Source: Luidia sarsii (taxonomy: Eukaryota > Echinodermata > Asteroidea > Paxillosida > Luidiidae). Taken from it: a stretch of DNA of 64,000 nt. The stretch is taken from positions 20,327,624-20,391,623 of the forward strand of contig OX465101.1 of assembly GCA_949987565.1 (NCBI GenBank), in the 5' to 3' direction. Numbering within the stretch: position 1 is the stretch's first letter; every line of letters begins with the position of its first letter. This document shows, piece by piece, positions 41,695 to 52,607 of this stretch. The notes under the pieces are model-generated. The model was given only the letters and a program-made list of their open reading frames with translations. It was not told where the DNA came from and made no database searches. Made by a program: the position numbers and the translations under genes.

Positions 41695-41977
41695 CTAAAT
41701 CTGGTATCTGAAACCTACATAGTTGCCATCTGGATCCGGAAAGATTGCTCTCGTTTTATGCATGATGCATGAGGGGAGTGGTACACGGTTGTGTCCAAGA
41801 TACCCATAGCACCACCTTATAACTTGCCGGTATGACACGTGGGGTACATGGTTGTGTCCAAGATACCCATAGCACCACCTTATAACTTGCCGGTATGACA
41901 CGTGGGGTACATGGTTGTGTCCAAGATACCCATAGCACCACCTTATAACTTGCCGGTATGACACGTGCCTGTATTTC
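41695..41977 (-). CDS. P2X7-C-terminal-like gene, last exon with triplicated motif
   Basis: The acceptor TTTATTTACAG precedes position 41,977 on the minus strand. The exon encodes YRQVIRWCYGYLG three times in tandem (63-bp unit), then a single RVPLPSCIMHKTRAIFPDPD and a C-terminus YVGFRYQI. Proteins with a P2X7 intracellular C-terminal domain usually have one YRQFxxWxxGxLG..R..IPSC motif, so two copies are extra. The unit length keeps the frame open. Confidence 0.6.
41780..41965 (-). repeat. 63-bp minisatellite, three copies
   Basis: Unit contains CCATAGCACCACCTTATAAC and TTGCCGGTATGACACGTG. The copies are almost identical, so the amplification is recent. It lies in the coding exon above. 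Confidence 0.9.
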
Positions 41978-42239
41978 CTGTAAATAAAAAAAGTTGACAC
42001 CAAGGAACTTTAGTTCTGTACATAACTAGCCTCTAGACATGTGTTTTTATATTTGTCTTTTTTATATGCCCTTGTTGAATTATGTATTTCTTTGAAACTT
42101 GCCAGTATCAGTAAGATGGAAATGTCTTGAAACTAGATACATCTAACTTCTAAGTCAGTTTCTATTTAATCCTGCATGCAGGAAAAATTACAGAAAATAA
42201 AAATCTAACATATTAAGGCTCTTTTTGCTTTTGAAAAAG

Positions 42240-42365
42240 GTACTCTCTCTGAACATGTGTCATTTATTTTGCCCGATTATGCCTTTGAGAAAGCTCCTGC
42301 TAGGATTGAAACATAAAATTTGTTACATTTATTTTCCTGAATTAATTTACCAAGTTATCTTACCT
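42240..42365 (+). mobile_element. Penelope-like tail fragment
   Basis: GCCTTTGAGAAAGCTCCTGCTAGGATTGAAAC at 42,281-42,312 is the hammerhead-like motif. Short downstream tail; no coding. Confidence 0.5.
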
Positions 42366-42379
42366 CAGAAGGTCACCTT

Positions 42380-42590
42380 CAATGGCTCTAGCACCGTATT
42401 GTTGTTTGTAGGCGTAAAGTAGGCTGTCTCAAGTGTGCCAGGGTTTAGATGCGTAGCCTCGTACCAGGGATGGTCGTTGAAACAAAGGAAATCATCACGG
42501 TTTACACCAGTGTGCAGGATCTTTTGCTGAATGGCCTCGACCTCCTTGCAGCACATGCAGTTCATCACAACACATTTACCGCAGGAACAC
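42380..42590 (-). CDS. P2X7-C-terminal-like gene, middle exon
   Basis: The acceptor AG is followed by GTGTTCCTGCGG, encoding CSCGKCVVMNCMCCKEVEAI and then LCFNDHPW. The CxCxxC...CCxE pattern is that of the zinc-binding intracellular domain of P2X7 receptors, which is also found alone in many invertebrate multicopy proteins. The donor is unresolved (a GT near 42,380 gives a phase problem with the last exon). No ion-channel part is present. Confidence 0.55.
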
Positions 42591-42954
42591 CTTGATATGT
42601 TGCAAGGATAAAGTGAGAATCTTATCAGAAAGTATTATTAATTTTTGCATTAAAATTGTCCAAGGAATTTCAGGATTTCCTATGTGTACATAGCTTAAGC
42701 TGGTACCAAATAATCAACATTTTACAAGACAATACATGAACATGTAATGTTAGTGGAGGGCAACCGTAACCAATGTAATGTATGCTTATAAATTACTACG
42801 AAAAGTCATTCACTATCAACAGTGATTCAGGTTTGCTGGGCATATGTCGCCATGAACAGGGCACTTTGGGAAGCACGCTTTTAGTTTTAATTCCCAAGAA
42901 CCCCTCTCCTAAAGAACATTAGATCTCAGTGGCAAAATGTGGACTGAGCTGTGT

Positions 42955-42996
42955 CTTTACTACTACTACTAGTAGTACTACTACTACTTACTAGTC
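42955..42996. repeat. TAGTAC microsatellite
   Basis: Short TAC/TAG array in the intron of the P2X7-like gene. Confidence 0.8.
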
Positions 42997-43367
42997 TATA
43001 GCATCAGCAATAATCATTAATAAATACCGGGTAAACAATTCAATCCACCACAAATTTATTCAACCAGGAATCAAAATGGGGCCAGAACAGGAGTGAAATT
43101 GTCTCTCGAAATAATCTCTCCTATCCAAAACACACGCCACAATGATGTCGATGTGAGTATGATCTACTAATTCAGTAAGTGCCAGTTAATCAGTACTGAG
43201 TGACAGTACTCAGTACAGTAGGCTAGCTGCAGAATGACCAGATTCGGGTCGTGCTCTGCCTTTGCTGTCAGATCACTTTCGTGTAAACACAGTGAATGAA
43301 AATTCGGAGCAATAACGAAAGTATGTAACATCAATCAGATACCCAACGATAAAGAAATAACATTTAC

Positions 43368-43655
43368 CAGACCGTATTGTTCAACCGATCCTTGGCAACT
43401 GGTTGTTGAACAGCCATGTCGTTATCGCCAACATCAGATCCAATGCAACGTCAATTTGTTCTTGAACGCGGCGCCTCGCAAGTGGCTCAAACCGGTACGG
43501 TTCAGCGCCGCGTATTTCCTCAAATTTATCGCCGGGCTCATTGTCATCGCTGTCTTAACTGTATCACTTCCAGATGATTCATTGTCACTGATAACAGCAG
43601 AATGCACACTTATTGCCTCCTAGATTTCGTCACCGGAGTTTTCGGGGTCGGACAT
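43368..43655 (-). pseudogene. P2X7-C-terminal-like gene, first exon
   Basis: ATG at 43,653-43,655 (MSDPENSGDEI) followed by an in-frame TAG. In a second frame there is an EPYRFEPLARRR segment, matching the PYxFEP motif commonly found ahead of P2X7-C-terminal-like domains. Donor GTAAAT at 43,367. One stop and one frame change mean the copy is dead or misread here. Confidence 0.5.
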
Positions 43656-43973
43656 GATGATCGATGATACTAGTGTTTACTTTCTCTAGGTTCACTGTCG
43701 TGCAGTATAACGTTGCTGAACATATGACTAAGGCTGGATGCCAGACTTAGTCAGTCCCTTCGATTCCTTGTTTTCCTTTTTATGACGTCACGGGCCATTT
43801 CGCGTGACCTCGGCGTTTTCGGATTTCGCGATTCGCGGGTGTTTCAAAAAGTACTTTTTTTCATGTTTTAGATTTTTTTTAATTCTTGGAAAGTGCGCGA
43901 ATGTTACTTTTGAGGTGTGACCTTTCACATTTCCTGTACAACTTAATTTTGAATTTTTCGTTAGAGTCGCACT

Positions 43974-46199
43974 TTAATGACTGCGATGGCAAGAATTCCT
44001 TAATTCACTGCCAGATGAAAAAAGAGAGTCATTTCTTGAGGTATTAGCCATGGTGCAGACATCTTTTCCAAGTTCAGCATTTGAAGGTGTTGTGAGGTGT
44101 GAACAGTTTCTGTCTGTTGTATTTGCATATGGTGAGTTCACAGCCTTGCGATCAGGGGAACCATCATTTGCTCTGTGGTCATCCTACATATAAAAATGGT
44201 TTGAAGTTCTGCTTTTGTTTACCAGGGCAACTAGACAGAGAGACTGGCTGCTTCACCTTTTGAGTATCCGCACTTCCTTGGTTCTTTGCGTATGACAGGA
44301 CAAAATTCCAGGTATCTTCCTGCATACTGGCTCGAAATGTGCCAGCTGCCTGAAGTCCATCCATCAGTCTATGATGCATTCATGCAAGGCAATTTTGTTG
44401 TTTAGCATCAGAAGAATGACGGGTTCTCACTGGTTGCATGTGACCAGGCAATTGAGCAAACCTGCAACAGTGACTCCAAAACCAAGGGTGGTGTTGTTGG
44501 TTTTACAACACACAAGGGCGCAGTTTAAATATGGATCCTGTCATAGCATGAACGTTCAGCAATCGCCAAGCAATGTGAAGACATGGCAGGTCGGGGAAAC
44601 CATACAAGAAGCAGAAAGAGCTGAGCAGTACTAGGGTGAAAAAGGACGAGGATATTATTTGTGCCATTGTTGCCACCCTTGAAGAAATGTTAAATCCGTT
44701 TGAAGAAACAAGTGATCATCTCCTTCATATTGCATCGGGGGTCATAGCCTCAAAGGAAGTAACAGATGAATACTTGTAAGCCTGGGCCAAAGGGGATGCA
44801 GCTTTGATTGATTACTGCAAAGAGTGACTTCAGGGAGACAAGGATGTGTTCTCCACCATAAAAAAGCAGAAAAATAAAACCTTCAGGCCAATGAGCAAGA
44901 CAATAAGAACCAAAGTTAAGGGTAAAGAGGTAACACTAAAGGCAGACCGAAAACTTTTCCAGCAACTTCTGATCATTGCTAGTGTTCGCAAGTTAGACAT
45001 TCCCAATATGCCAAATTTCAAGTTGGGGCACTACCATTGTCTTTGGCAAATTTCAATGGTGGTCTTAACAAAACAGCAAAGGTCAGCTTGTTGCACTACA
45101 TTGAATCTAAAGTGGCTCCACCTCCACTTGAGGATAGCATCCCTGATGGTAGTGTGTGGATTGTAGACGGGATGACCATGCTGCAGCAGCTGCAGGTGGG
45201 GAGCAATGACAGGAAGCCAGATTACCAAGATCTATAGGAAGACTAGAAGGTTCCACAGCAATGGAAAATGTTTCTTTCCTGCAGTGAAAACAAAGTGGCA
45301 CTTGATTTTTTTTTTCAAACATGGAGATCACGTCCAGCAGGTGTCCTGGGTAATATTACTGTTTTTATTGCCCATGCTGATTTGTGTCATGCTCTCAAAG
45401 ATGTTGGAGATGAAGTAGTTGCTCAGCCGATTCATTACCTTAGTTGCAATCATGAAGAGGCAGATACAAGGATTTTCTTACATTGCAAATATGCAGCAGC
45501 ACATCAGCCCTCTACCTCAAGTGCAAGTGCAGACACGTCAGCAGTATATGTGGTCCTGAGGAGTCAAGACACTGATGTATTTATCATACCGTAGGTGTGT
45601 CCAAAGTTCACTGATGTATTTGTCATACCGTAGGTGTGTCCAAAGTTCATAAAGTAAATGCCATATTTCTTCTGCACACTGGCTGTGGGAACAACAAACG
45701 AGCAATCAATCTGACAAGTGTACTTAATTATCTTGGAGATGGAGTAAGCAATGCCCTTATTGGCCTTCACTGCTTTACTGAATGTGACTCTGTGAGTGCA
45801 CAGAGTGCATTTTATGGAAAGGGCAAGAGCAAGGCTTTAAAGATGGTAATTTGCAGTAATGATTTTCAGGCAGCATTTAAGCAGTTAGGGGCCTCTCTTA
45901 TCCCAAGTGGGAATTTAATAACTGAAGTTGAGAGATTTGTTTGTGGGTTGTATGGCCAAAATTGCTCTTCAGTCAATGAAGCTAGATACAACATGTTCCT
46001 GATGGCCACAAAATCCGAAGCATGCATGCCTCCTACAAGGGACACCCTGCAAAAACATCTAAGGAGAGCAAATTATCAGGCTGCTATTCACAGGCGGTGC
46101 TTTGACCAGTTTCCCCAGATTCCCAGTCCAGATGGACATGGTTGGACATGGTCAAAATCAAATAAAACTGAGACTAATATTAATAATAACTGTGGTTGA
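43974..46199 (+). pseudogene. PIN/FEN1-like multicopy gene, 3' part
   Basis: Continues the 38-39 kb gene after TE-B. Successive frames carry RYLPAYWLEMCQLPEVHPS, a VACDQAIEQ segment, WIVDGMTMLQQL (first Asp), NHEEADTRIFLH (acidic pair), RSQDTDVFI, and LHCFTECDSVSAQSAFYGKG. These are the positions of the acidic clusters of FEN1/XPG-type nucleases (D, EAE, DxD, D). The likeness to that fold is my inference; the family has no established function. Many stops and frameshifts; the last frame (45,636-46,199) is open for 187 codons. Confidence 0.55.
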
Positions 46200-46383
46200 T
46201 TTCACGAAGCGCTGCGATGCATCGCAACTCGACTTGCGACGCATTATTCCTGCAACTTGTTACGCAGTTTATGAACGATTTCACGAAACTTACGACGCAT
46301 CAAATCCCTCGCAAATCCCATGGCAACGGTGCGCGATGCATCGCAACTTGCGACGACTCAGTTAGTCGTCGCAAGTTGTCGAA

Positions 46384-46566
46384 ATGGCGTTAATGCTGAT
46401 GTTCGAAGACGAAGAAAGACGAGCTTTGCGTCGAGAAAGATTGTTTTGGGACCGCAAAAATCCCCTCGACTCACTTACAGACAGTGAAACCTACAGACGA
46501 TACCGTTTTATGAGTAACGGTATTTTCCAATTGTTGGAAAGAGTGGAATTGGAACATGATACTAAG
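46384..46566 (+). CDS. Harbinger transposase exon 1
   Basis: ATG at 46,384 (MALMLMFEDEERRALRRERL), with donor AAG|GTATTG after codon 61 (phase 0). It encodes the N-terminal helical region usual in HARBI1-like proteins, including RFMSNGIFQLLERV. Confidence 0.75.
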
Positions 46567-47370
46567 GTATTGATACAAAGAAAGGAAGGCTCGAATATCA
46601 TGAATTCATATATATTTTAATGTATCATCATAAATATTACAACATTATGTTATAGGCCTACTTTAGAATAAACAAAACGTTCTCCTTTCCGTCCAAGCCT
46701 ACGATGACACGTACAGTGTCTGGGGTCATAATAATGATTTACTAATAATATAGTGCCCCTGATCGTTTATAAACGAACAGTACACAGTACACAACACATG
46801 TACATGCAACATGGCTGCTTCCATGATTCTTTTGGGCCAAGAACGCTGTCCGGATTTTCTCTCTTTAGGACAGTAGTGGAACAAAATATACAAAGCTAAG
46901 TAATTGTGGGTCAAGGGGGTTTTAGAACAACCCACCCATGACCAAGGAAACATGAAACCTATTAGAATTTTACTTGTACTTAGTATAGGATGGTACATAC
47001 CGGTACTTTGTGGTCGCAAAATGTAATTTCGTGAGTACTGGCATGTGTGGTTCTGAAAAAAAGTCAAGAAAGAGTATCAAATTTAATTGCTGTACATGGT
47101 GTTAACGCAAACCTAGTACTAGTAAAAGTTCATGTAGTACTAGTACTAGTAGTACTAGTAGTAGTACTTACCATCCTATTTGCAAACCTCCAAATCTCAT
47201 TAATGAATCAATTTTCAAATGATATCGTGCTTCCATGAGTTGTAAGACCTCAATGGATTCTAATCTATTTTTATAAAAACTTAAGGGATATAATTACCAA
47301 AATTGTGAGTATTTAGACATTTGTATTACAAGAAAAACTATTTATTTATTTTATTTTCATTTATTCACAG

Positions 47371-47837
47371 CGTAGCAATGCAATTTCTGCAGAAATGCAA
47401 CTGTTGACAGCCCTGCGCTTTTATGCGACAGGCACGTTTTATACAGTTAACGGTGACCTGCATGATGTCAGCACAGCATCGGTGTGCAGAATTGTCCACC
47501 AAGTTTCCCCTGCCATATGCAGGTTGGCTGACACTGTCATCAAGTTTCCCCATGACCAGCCAGATGTCATCAGAGCCCAACGAGACTTCTTTGCCATCGC
47601 TGGATTTCCAGAAGTTGTTGGGGCAGTTGACGGCAGCCACATACGTCTTTACGGTGCTCCTCTGATGGATGCAGAGCATCTGTATGTAAACAGAAAAGGC
47701 TGGCATAGCATCAACATGCAGATATTCTGTGATGCCAACTACTGCATCACCAATGTTGTAGCCAGATGGCCTGGAAGCACTCACGATAGTGCAATCCTGC
47801 ATGGGAGCGTTATCGCTTACATGTTCAATGATGGCAG
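47371..47837 (+). CDS. Harbinger transposase exon 2 (catalytic D, D)
   Basis: Acceptor TTATTCACAG, donor CAG|GTTGG. Encodes LTALRFYATGTFYTVNGD (helix-turn-helix-like region), then VVGAVDGSHIRLYGAP with the first catalytic Asp and WPGSTHDSAIL with the second. This is the DDE_Tnp_4 core that cuts and joins the transposon ends. Phase matches exons 1 and 3, with no stop. Confidence 0.9.
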
Positions 47838-48093
47838 GTTGGTTTAATTTCTAATTGCCATTAAAATTTTCTTTTTAACAGAATGTATGTATACTAAAAT
47901 ACAGGATGTATGCATACTATGCATACTTTGTACTCTGTAAAACAGTAAAAGTCCTTCCCAAACAGCACATTTTTTTTTTTACCAACCGGCAAATCCTAGT
48001 CGTGGCAAGGAGGGATGTATGCTTTTAAACCATTGTAATTTGGTTCAACTGAATATATCTTTCCAAAAAAAACATTTCCAAAAACATGCACAG

Positions 48094-48195
48094 GCTTCAA
48101 GGAGTGTTAGTGGGAGACAGTGGGTATGCCCTTCGCCCATGGCTAATGACCCCCATCAACGCCCCAGCAACCAATGCTGAAAGAGAGTACAACAG
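48094..48195 (+). CDS. Harbinger transposase exon 3
   Basis: Acceptor CATGCACAG, donor CAG|GTAAGA. Encodes [17 protein letters not shown], the conserved strand between the second Asp and the Glu, and ends AEREYN. Confidence 0.85.
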
Positions 48196-48440
48196 GTAAG
48201 ATATTCAGGGGACAGCAGAGCACTTTATCTTTTATTGCAAGGGGCTTTGACAGCTGAATCCTGTGGAAAACGTGATGAGTGTGTCTAGACTTAATCCATG
48301 CACAGGTATATTCATATCAGTGGGAAGTGTTTATAGTGTCTTTCTAAATACCGGTAGTGACTTCCATAAATTGAGCCTGATTGGGTGAATATGACAAAAG
48401 TAATTTAAAATGTGTTCATTGAAATTTTATTTTTTCACAG

Positions 48441-48720
48441 GTGTCACAGAAAAACGCGGGTGAAAGTTGAGCAGACCTTTGGGCAATTAAAGAGGAGATT
48501 TCCTTGCTTGTCAAATGGCATACGCGTCCAGTCTCCAGAAAGAGCCACAGGTGTAATAATTAAGGCATGTTGTGTGTTACACAACCTTTGCAAGGCTTTT
48601 GGAGAGCCAGAAATGTTGAACGAAAATGAGGTCGAGGACATCGGTGAAATTCCATATGCAGGCCCTATCCATGATGGTCTAGCGCATAGGCAATTTGTAA
48701 TCAATAATTATTTCAATTAA
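48441..48720 (+). CDS. Harbinger transposase exon 4 (catalytic E)
   Basis: Acceptor TTTTTTCACAG. Encodes RVKVEQTFGQLKRRFPCL with the catalytic Glu, then IIKACCVLHNLC and an acidic C-terminus to the TAA at 48,718-48,720. The four exons join without frame error to 343 residues, close to typical HARBI1 length, so the gene may still be functional. Confidence 0.9.
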
Positions 48721-49955
48721 AGTGATTACTTAAATTATAAAAAATTTGGGTTTGTGTGTAGTTGGCTGCTTATTTGTCATTGGTAGGAGGGGGTGGCCGA
48801 TCAGATGTTTTGAAGGGTTGATTCATCATAGAGTAATTACTACACAACACAAGATTAATCGCACATTTTACATTCGTCCGCAACTATATTTATTTACATA
48901 TTCGCATGAAAAAGAGAAAAACTGTACGTCTGTTGCCGACTGCTTAACAACCCGTTGGACCTGTAATAAAAGCAGAATTGTAATTATGTGATTTACGGTC
49001 TCGCAAAAAAAAAATACCAAAAGACAGATCTTGAGGCCAATTGTTTGTTTTGGGTTAAGGAGTCCACGTTTTTAATAAATGAAATAATTAAAATAAATAA
49101 TCTGAAATTTAAACAAATTTCATTTCAATTCAGTTGGTTAGCCAAAATTGTCAAGAGACTTCTGACCGACTGAATGCCTAAGGTTTCAATGTTAATTTCC
49201 ACTGATTACGGTTGCTTTAAACCAAATATTTATTCCATTCAAAAATAATTAAAACTTTTGTGACAGTTTATTCTTTAGAATTACAGATATGATAATGCTG
49301 TACTTTTTGAGGGGGCAAATCCGCCATACTCAAAACAAACCCAACCTAAAAGCAATTAAATAAGTCCCAAAACAAATCACATACAAATAAAGCATAACAA
49401 TTTTGTACGCAAAGCATGGGTTGCTGATCAGGGGATGGGCGAAAACCCCTCAAAAACCCTATAACTTAAGGGAAAAAATACACGGGGAAATTCCCAATCC
49501 CAAAGTTCTTTGGCAACCAAGTATACAACTCCGTAGATGAGAACCCAATATCAAAAGTTCATGACCTCATTAATATTCATGAGATGACGTCAAGATCAAA
49601 TGAGGGTAATTTTCGGATACACCTTTTCCCAACTTAGATATAGTGCAAAATTGAAACCCAACGAAATTGCATTTTTGCTTAAAAGGGAGTTTGAATTTTG
49701 CACCTTTAAAGCGCTGTCACGTGGCACATGATGACGTCATGACATTTTCAAGACCACTGCACTAGTTCAACATTGGCTTTATGCATTTGCCAAGTTTGAA
49801 AAAACTCCAAGTGTGTTCAATGGCAAAAGTGCCCTCCAGAAAAACCCTGTGCAAAGTCTATGGGATTTTTCCGACCAGAAAAAGAAGAAGAAGAAAAAAA
49901 AAAATCAGAACAAGAACAATAGCTTTTCCGCTACGCGGCGGAAAAGCTAAAAATG
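48721..49955. other. Harbinger interior, no gene seen
   Basis: AT-rich. A stretch at 49,440-49,540 (GCGAAAACCCCTC..GGGGAAATTCCC..GGCAACCAAGTAT) is related to 60,560-60,660, a dispersed repeat. Confidence 0.5.
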
Positions 49956-49959
49956 TTGC

Positions 49960-50215
49960 AAACTGCTTACTGACTAAAATTACCAAAATGTAAATCTCAA
50001 AATTTAGTGGGCCTGACGTTTCGATCCTAGCAGGACCTTTCTGAAAGGTCCTGCGAAGAAAGGTCCTGCTAGGATTGAAACGTCAGGCCCACTAAATTTT
50101 AAGATTTTTAGAATTGTAATTAATTGCCTAATGTATAGATCCTAGCAGGACCTTCATCAGAGGCTCTGATGAAGGTCCTGTTAGGACAAAAACGTTTTGT
50201 CATTTATTACAATTC
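49960..50215. mobile_element. Penelope-like tails arranged as two palindromes
   Basis: 49,985-50,105 is an inverted pair of the tail and hammerhead-like sequence (GGGCCTGACGTTTCGATCC on the left, complement on the right). 50,111-50,215 is a second palindrome bounded by GAATTGTAAT/ATTACAATTC, with TCATCAG and CTGATGA facing each other at 50,154-50,171. The second palindrome carries the canonical CTGATGA core, followed by GGTCCTGTTAGGAC and a variant AAAACGTTTTGTC. Confidence 0.65.
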
Positions 50216-50455
50216 TGATTCACATTAAAAAGAAGAAGTAAATTTACATATTCATTTCAATTTGTAGAATGTGTCCTCAGTTTTTACAGATTTGTTGGGG
50301 ATTTTTATAGCTTTTGACAACATGTTTTGGACAATGCAACATGTAATTTAGGTTAAAGGACTGCATTTTTTATTCAGTGCTTTGAATATCCTAGTTTCTG
50401 TTTCTATCTTGACTTTATAATTATTTGATATTGTATAGATAAAAAAAAAAAAAAA

Positions 50456-50525
50456 TGGACCGGGACTTGAAACTGAGACATCTGGATGAACGTACCAGTG
50501 CTCTTCCCATATGAGCTATCCAGGC
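50456..50525 (-). repeat. tRNA-derived SINE-like fragment
   Basis: The minus strand reads like a tRNA with an A box (TAGCTCATATGGG) and a B box (GTTTCAAGTCC), but the acceptor ends do not pair. A poly-T run follows. It shares TACCAGTGCTCTT and GATGGTGGCCTT words with 56,211-56,273. Confidence 0.5.
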
Positions 50526-50830
50526 CTTAGATGGTGGCCTTCCCTAATAGTCAACTAGTCTTTGCCAGGGTGGGGGCGTCACTTAGAAGCATTCAACCAT
50601 TATCTGCTGTATATTTCCATGGATGAAACTTCCGCTTTCATTGAGTTGTATATAGAAGTGATTTTTTCCCCTGTTTTCTTTAATAAAGTATTCTTCTTAC
50701 ATGTACCAGTATACGTATTTTAGGAGCTCTTGCATTCATTTTTCTTAGAAGATCTATTAAGCCACCCCATTAACCCCTTAAAATTTATGACTCAGAATTA
50801 TCAATAACTTGGAAGCCTTCTCGCTGAAGG
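50526..50830. other. no gene seen
   Basis: AT-rich sequence between the SINE fragment and the Myb-protein 3' exon. Confidence 0.4.
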
Positions 50831-50874
50831 TTGAAAGAGAGAAACAGTTGGAGAGAGTGACTGATGGTTTTCAA

Positions 50875-51058
50875 CTACTCAGCCATGGATTGTGTCTGCT
50901 CCAACTGTTTTTTGGCAACTTCAAGTTGCTCTCTTTCAACCTCCAGCCGCTGTGTCTCGATTGCTAGAATGGAATCCTGCCGTGCTGTATGCCTAGTCCT
51001 GTCGTGACGGGGCTCCATTTCTTATTCACTTCTTGAGTACATATCTGTTGTGAGATGG
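50875..51058 (-). pseudogene. Myb/SANT protein, last exon (coiled coil), apparent frameshift
   Basis: Minus-strand acceptor TTTCTACAG. The in-phase frame reaches a stop soon. A neighbouring frame encodes a coiled coil (SILAIETQRLEVEREQLEV) and ends MAE at a TAG. This layout is typical of the C-terminus of NAIF1/Myb-like Harbinger partners, so a 1-nt indel near 51,010 is likely. Confidence 0.45.
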
Positions 51059-51118
51059 CTGTAGAAACAAGATAGAGTAGATCAGTATTAACGGATGTAA
51101 CAATCTTTCATTACAATG

Positions 51119-51505
51119 CTTTAAAGCCCTTATAATACATTGGTCGAGGTCAAAGAATAGCATCCATATGTTGTCTGATCCAAAATATGCATGATATAGC
51201 ACACCTGTGAAAATTTCAGCTCAATCCACCAACCTAGTCTCAAGAAAATCGTGAAAAACACTTCATTTGTTTCGCGAAAATGCAGCATTCAACGCCGTAC
51301 TGTTCCGAAAAATACTGGTAGTTTAGATCTCGGTGAGACGTAAACTATTTCTTTACTATTTTCTCCAAAAATACAGCATTTTAGGCCGAAATATTTCAGT
51401 GCGAGTTTTCTATTATAACCATCTTTAAGCTGTATAAGTTTCATGTAAATCTGTGAACATTTCTGTTTTTCGATCTTACCGATGTTGTGTAGGAGCTTTA
51501 AATAA
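51119..51505. mobile_element. non-autonomous relative of TE-A
   Basis: TTTAAAGCCC at the left and GTGTAGGAGCTTTAAA at the right. The interior CAGCTCAATCCACCAACC...TCTCAAGAAAATCGTGAAAA matches, in reverse complement, the right subterminal part of TE-A (36,715-36,790). It sits in an intron of the Myb gene. Confidence 0.55.
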
Positions 51506-51532
51506 GTGGAGGTGCATACATGACATTTTTAC

Positions 51533-51676
51533 CTTGTTCTACATCGTCCAACATAGTACTGACATCGGGATACGTTTCCCCACCATCCTTGGAAATGATC
51601 CCATCTTTTGATACTGGGAGTAAGGCTTCCAGCACCATCTCAAAGGTGGCATTGTGCGGTGGTTTAGGACCTCCTC
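51533..51676 (-). CDS. Myb/SANT protein exon 2
   Basis: Acceptor TTTCAG, donor GTAAAA. Encodes GGGPKPPHNATFEMVLEALL, joining in phase to exon 1 (KTG|GGGPKP), as in NAIF1-type proteins. Confidence 0.65.
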
Positions 51677-51940
51677 CTGAAAGGAATATACTTGTACTTT
51701 CAGTATTTGGAACAGTTGTCAAAAGGTGAATAGCAATACATTTCTACAATATAATTCAAATCCCCTCTAGTCTTATGAGAACATTTAACTTAATATTAGC
51801 TGATCATTATATAAATATCATTGATAATGAATAAGAGTGGACCTATTGTTTGTCTCAAATCTCATTACATTTACTTAATAAATCGTTCAAAGTATACTTA
51901 ATATGTAAGTAAGCTATATCTGAAAAAACATTGTTTTTAC

Positions 51941-52214
51941 CTGTCTTGTTGCACTCCCTGTGATAGCTCCTTGCCTTACTGGACACATCCTGCCACTTCT
52001 TACGGATTTTTGCCCAGTCTCTCTCCTTTCCTCCACATGCCTTCAACATGTCAGATGCCTTCTTCCTGATGGACTTTTTGACATGGTCAACCTTTGCAGT
52101 TGACTTGCATCGGGTGCCACATAGCTGAGCCGTGTGCTCACGCACAAATTCACAAAGAATCTTCACCTCTTCAAACGACCAATTGGAGGACCTCTCATTG
52201 GCTAAGGCTGCCAT
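51941..52214 (-). CDS. Myb/SANT protein exon 1 (Harbinger partner)
   Basis: The likely start is the ATG at 52,212-52,214 (MAALANERSSNWSFEEVKIL). A NAIF1-type Myb/SANT domain follows with KSIRKKASDML and RDWAKIRKKWQDVSSKAR, ending RECNKTG at donor GTAAAA. The protein is expected to bind element DNA and help the transposase enter the nucleus or find its ends (known for HARBI1/NAIF1). Divergent from the transposase and in the same element. Confidence 0.75.
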
Positions 52215-52607
52215 AACTGTACCTATGTTAAAATATATCCCTAATGGTTGTGAAAAATTCCAAGCCACTAAAAATCGGCAAGTTGTTTGCACTTTCATTT
52301 ATAAACAACTTTAATACTAACATCACTTTCAAATAATTATGATTCCTAATTTTACTACTTACTAGTGCCACTAGGCACTACAGTAGTGGCAAGGCGAGTA
52401 CAATTTTTCATGATTTCTTTCTTTAACTTTAATTTTAAGAAAGTTTTTAATTTTATGGATCTGGCCATGATCTTACCGGTTCTTTTAAATAGGGCCTACT
52501 AAAAAAAAATAATACTGCATCGCCCTCAGCCTATATTTTGGCTATTTTTTTCATTTGCTTTGACTAGTTCACCAGTTGTGGATTTTTAACAATTTCCACG
52601 TAAACAA

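Larger units (their letters stand above)
39070..43973. mobile_element. Kolobok-type TTAA element TE-B with THAP and P2X7-like genes
   Basis: Perfect 16-bp inverted ends AGTGCGACTCTAACGA (39,070-39,085) and complement (43,958-43,973), flanked by TTAA on both sides (39,066-39,069; 43,974-43,977). Removing it with one TTAA restores the frame of the interrupted gene. It carries a THAP-domain gene (plus) and a converging gene with P2X7-C-terminal-like motifs (minus). THAP plus TTAA points to the Kolobok superfamily, although no catalytic transposase core was recognised. Confidence 0.75.

Noticed and set aside
42380..43655. A true P2X7 receptor gene
   Set aside because: Only the intracellular C-terminal-type motifs are present. 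There are no channel membrane segments, and the gene lies inside a transposon.
50456..50525. A functional tRNA gene
   Set aside because: A and B boxes are present, but the acceptor ends do not pair and a related diverged copy exists at 56.2 kb, so a SINE fragment is more likely.
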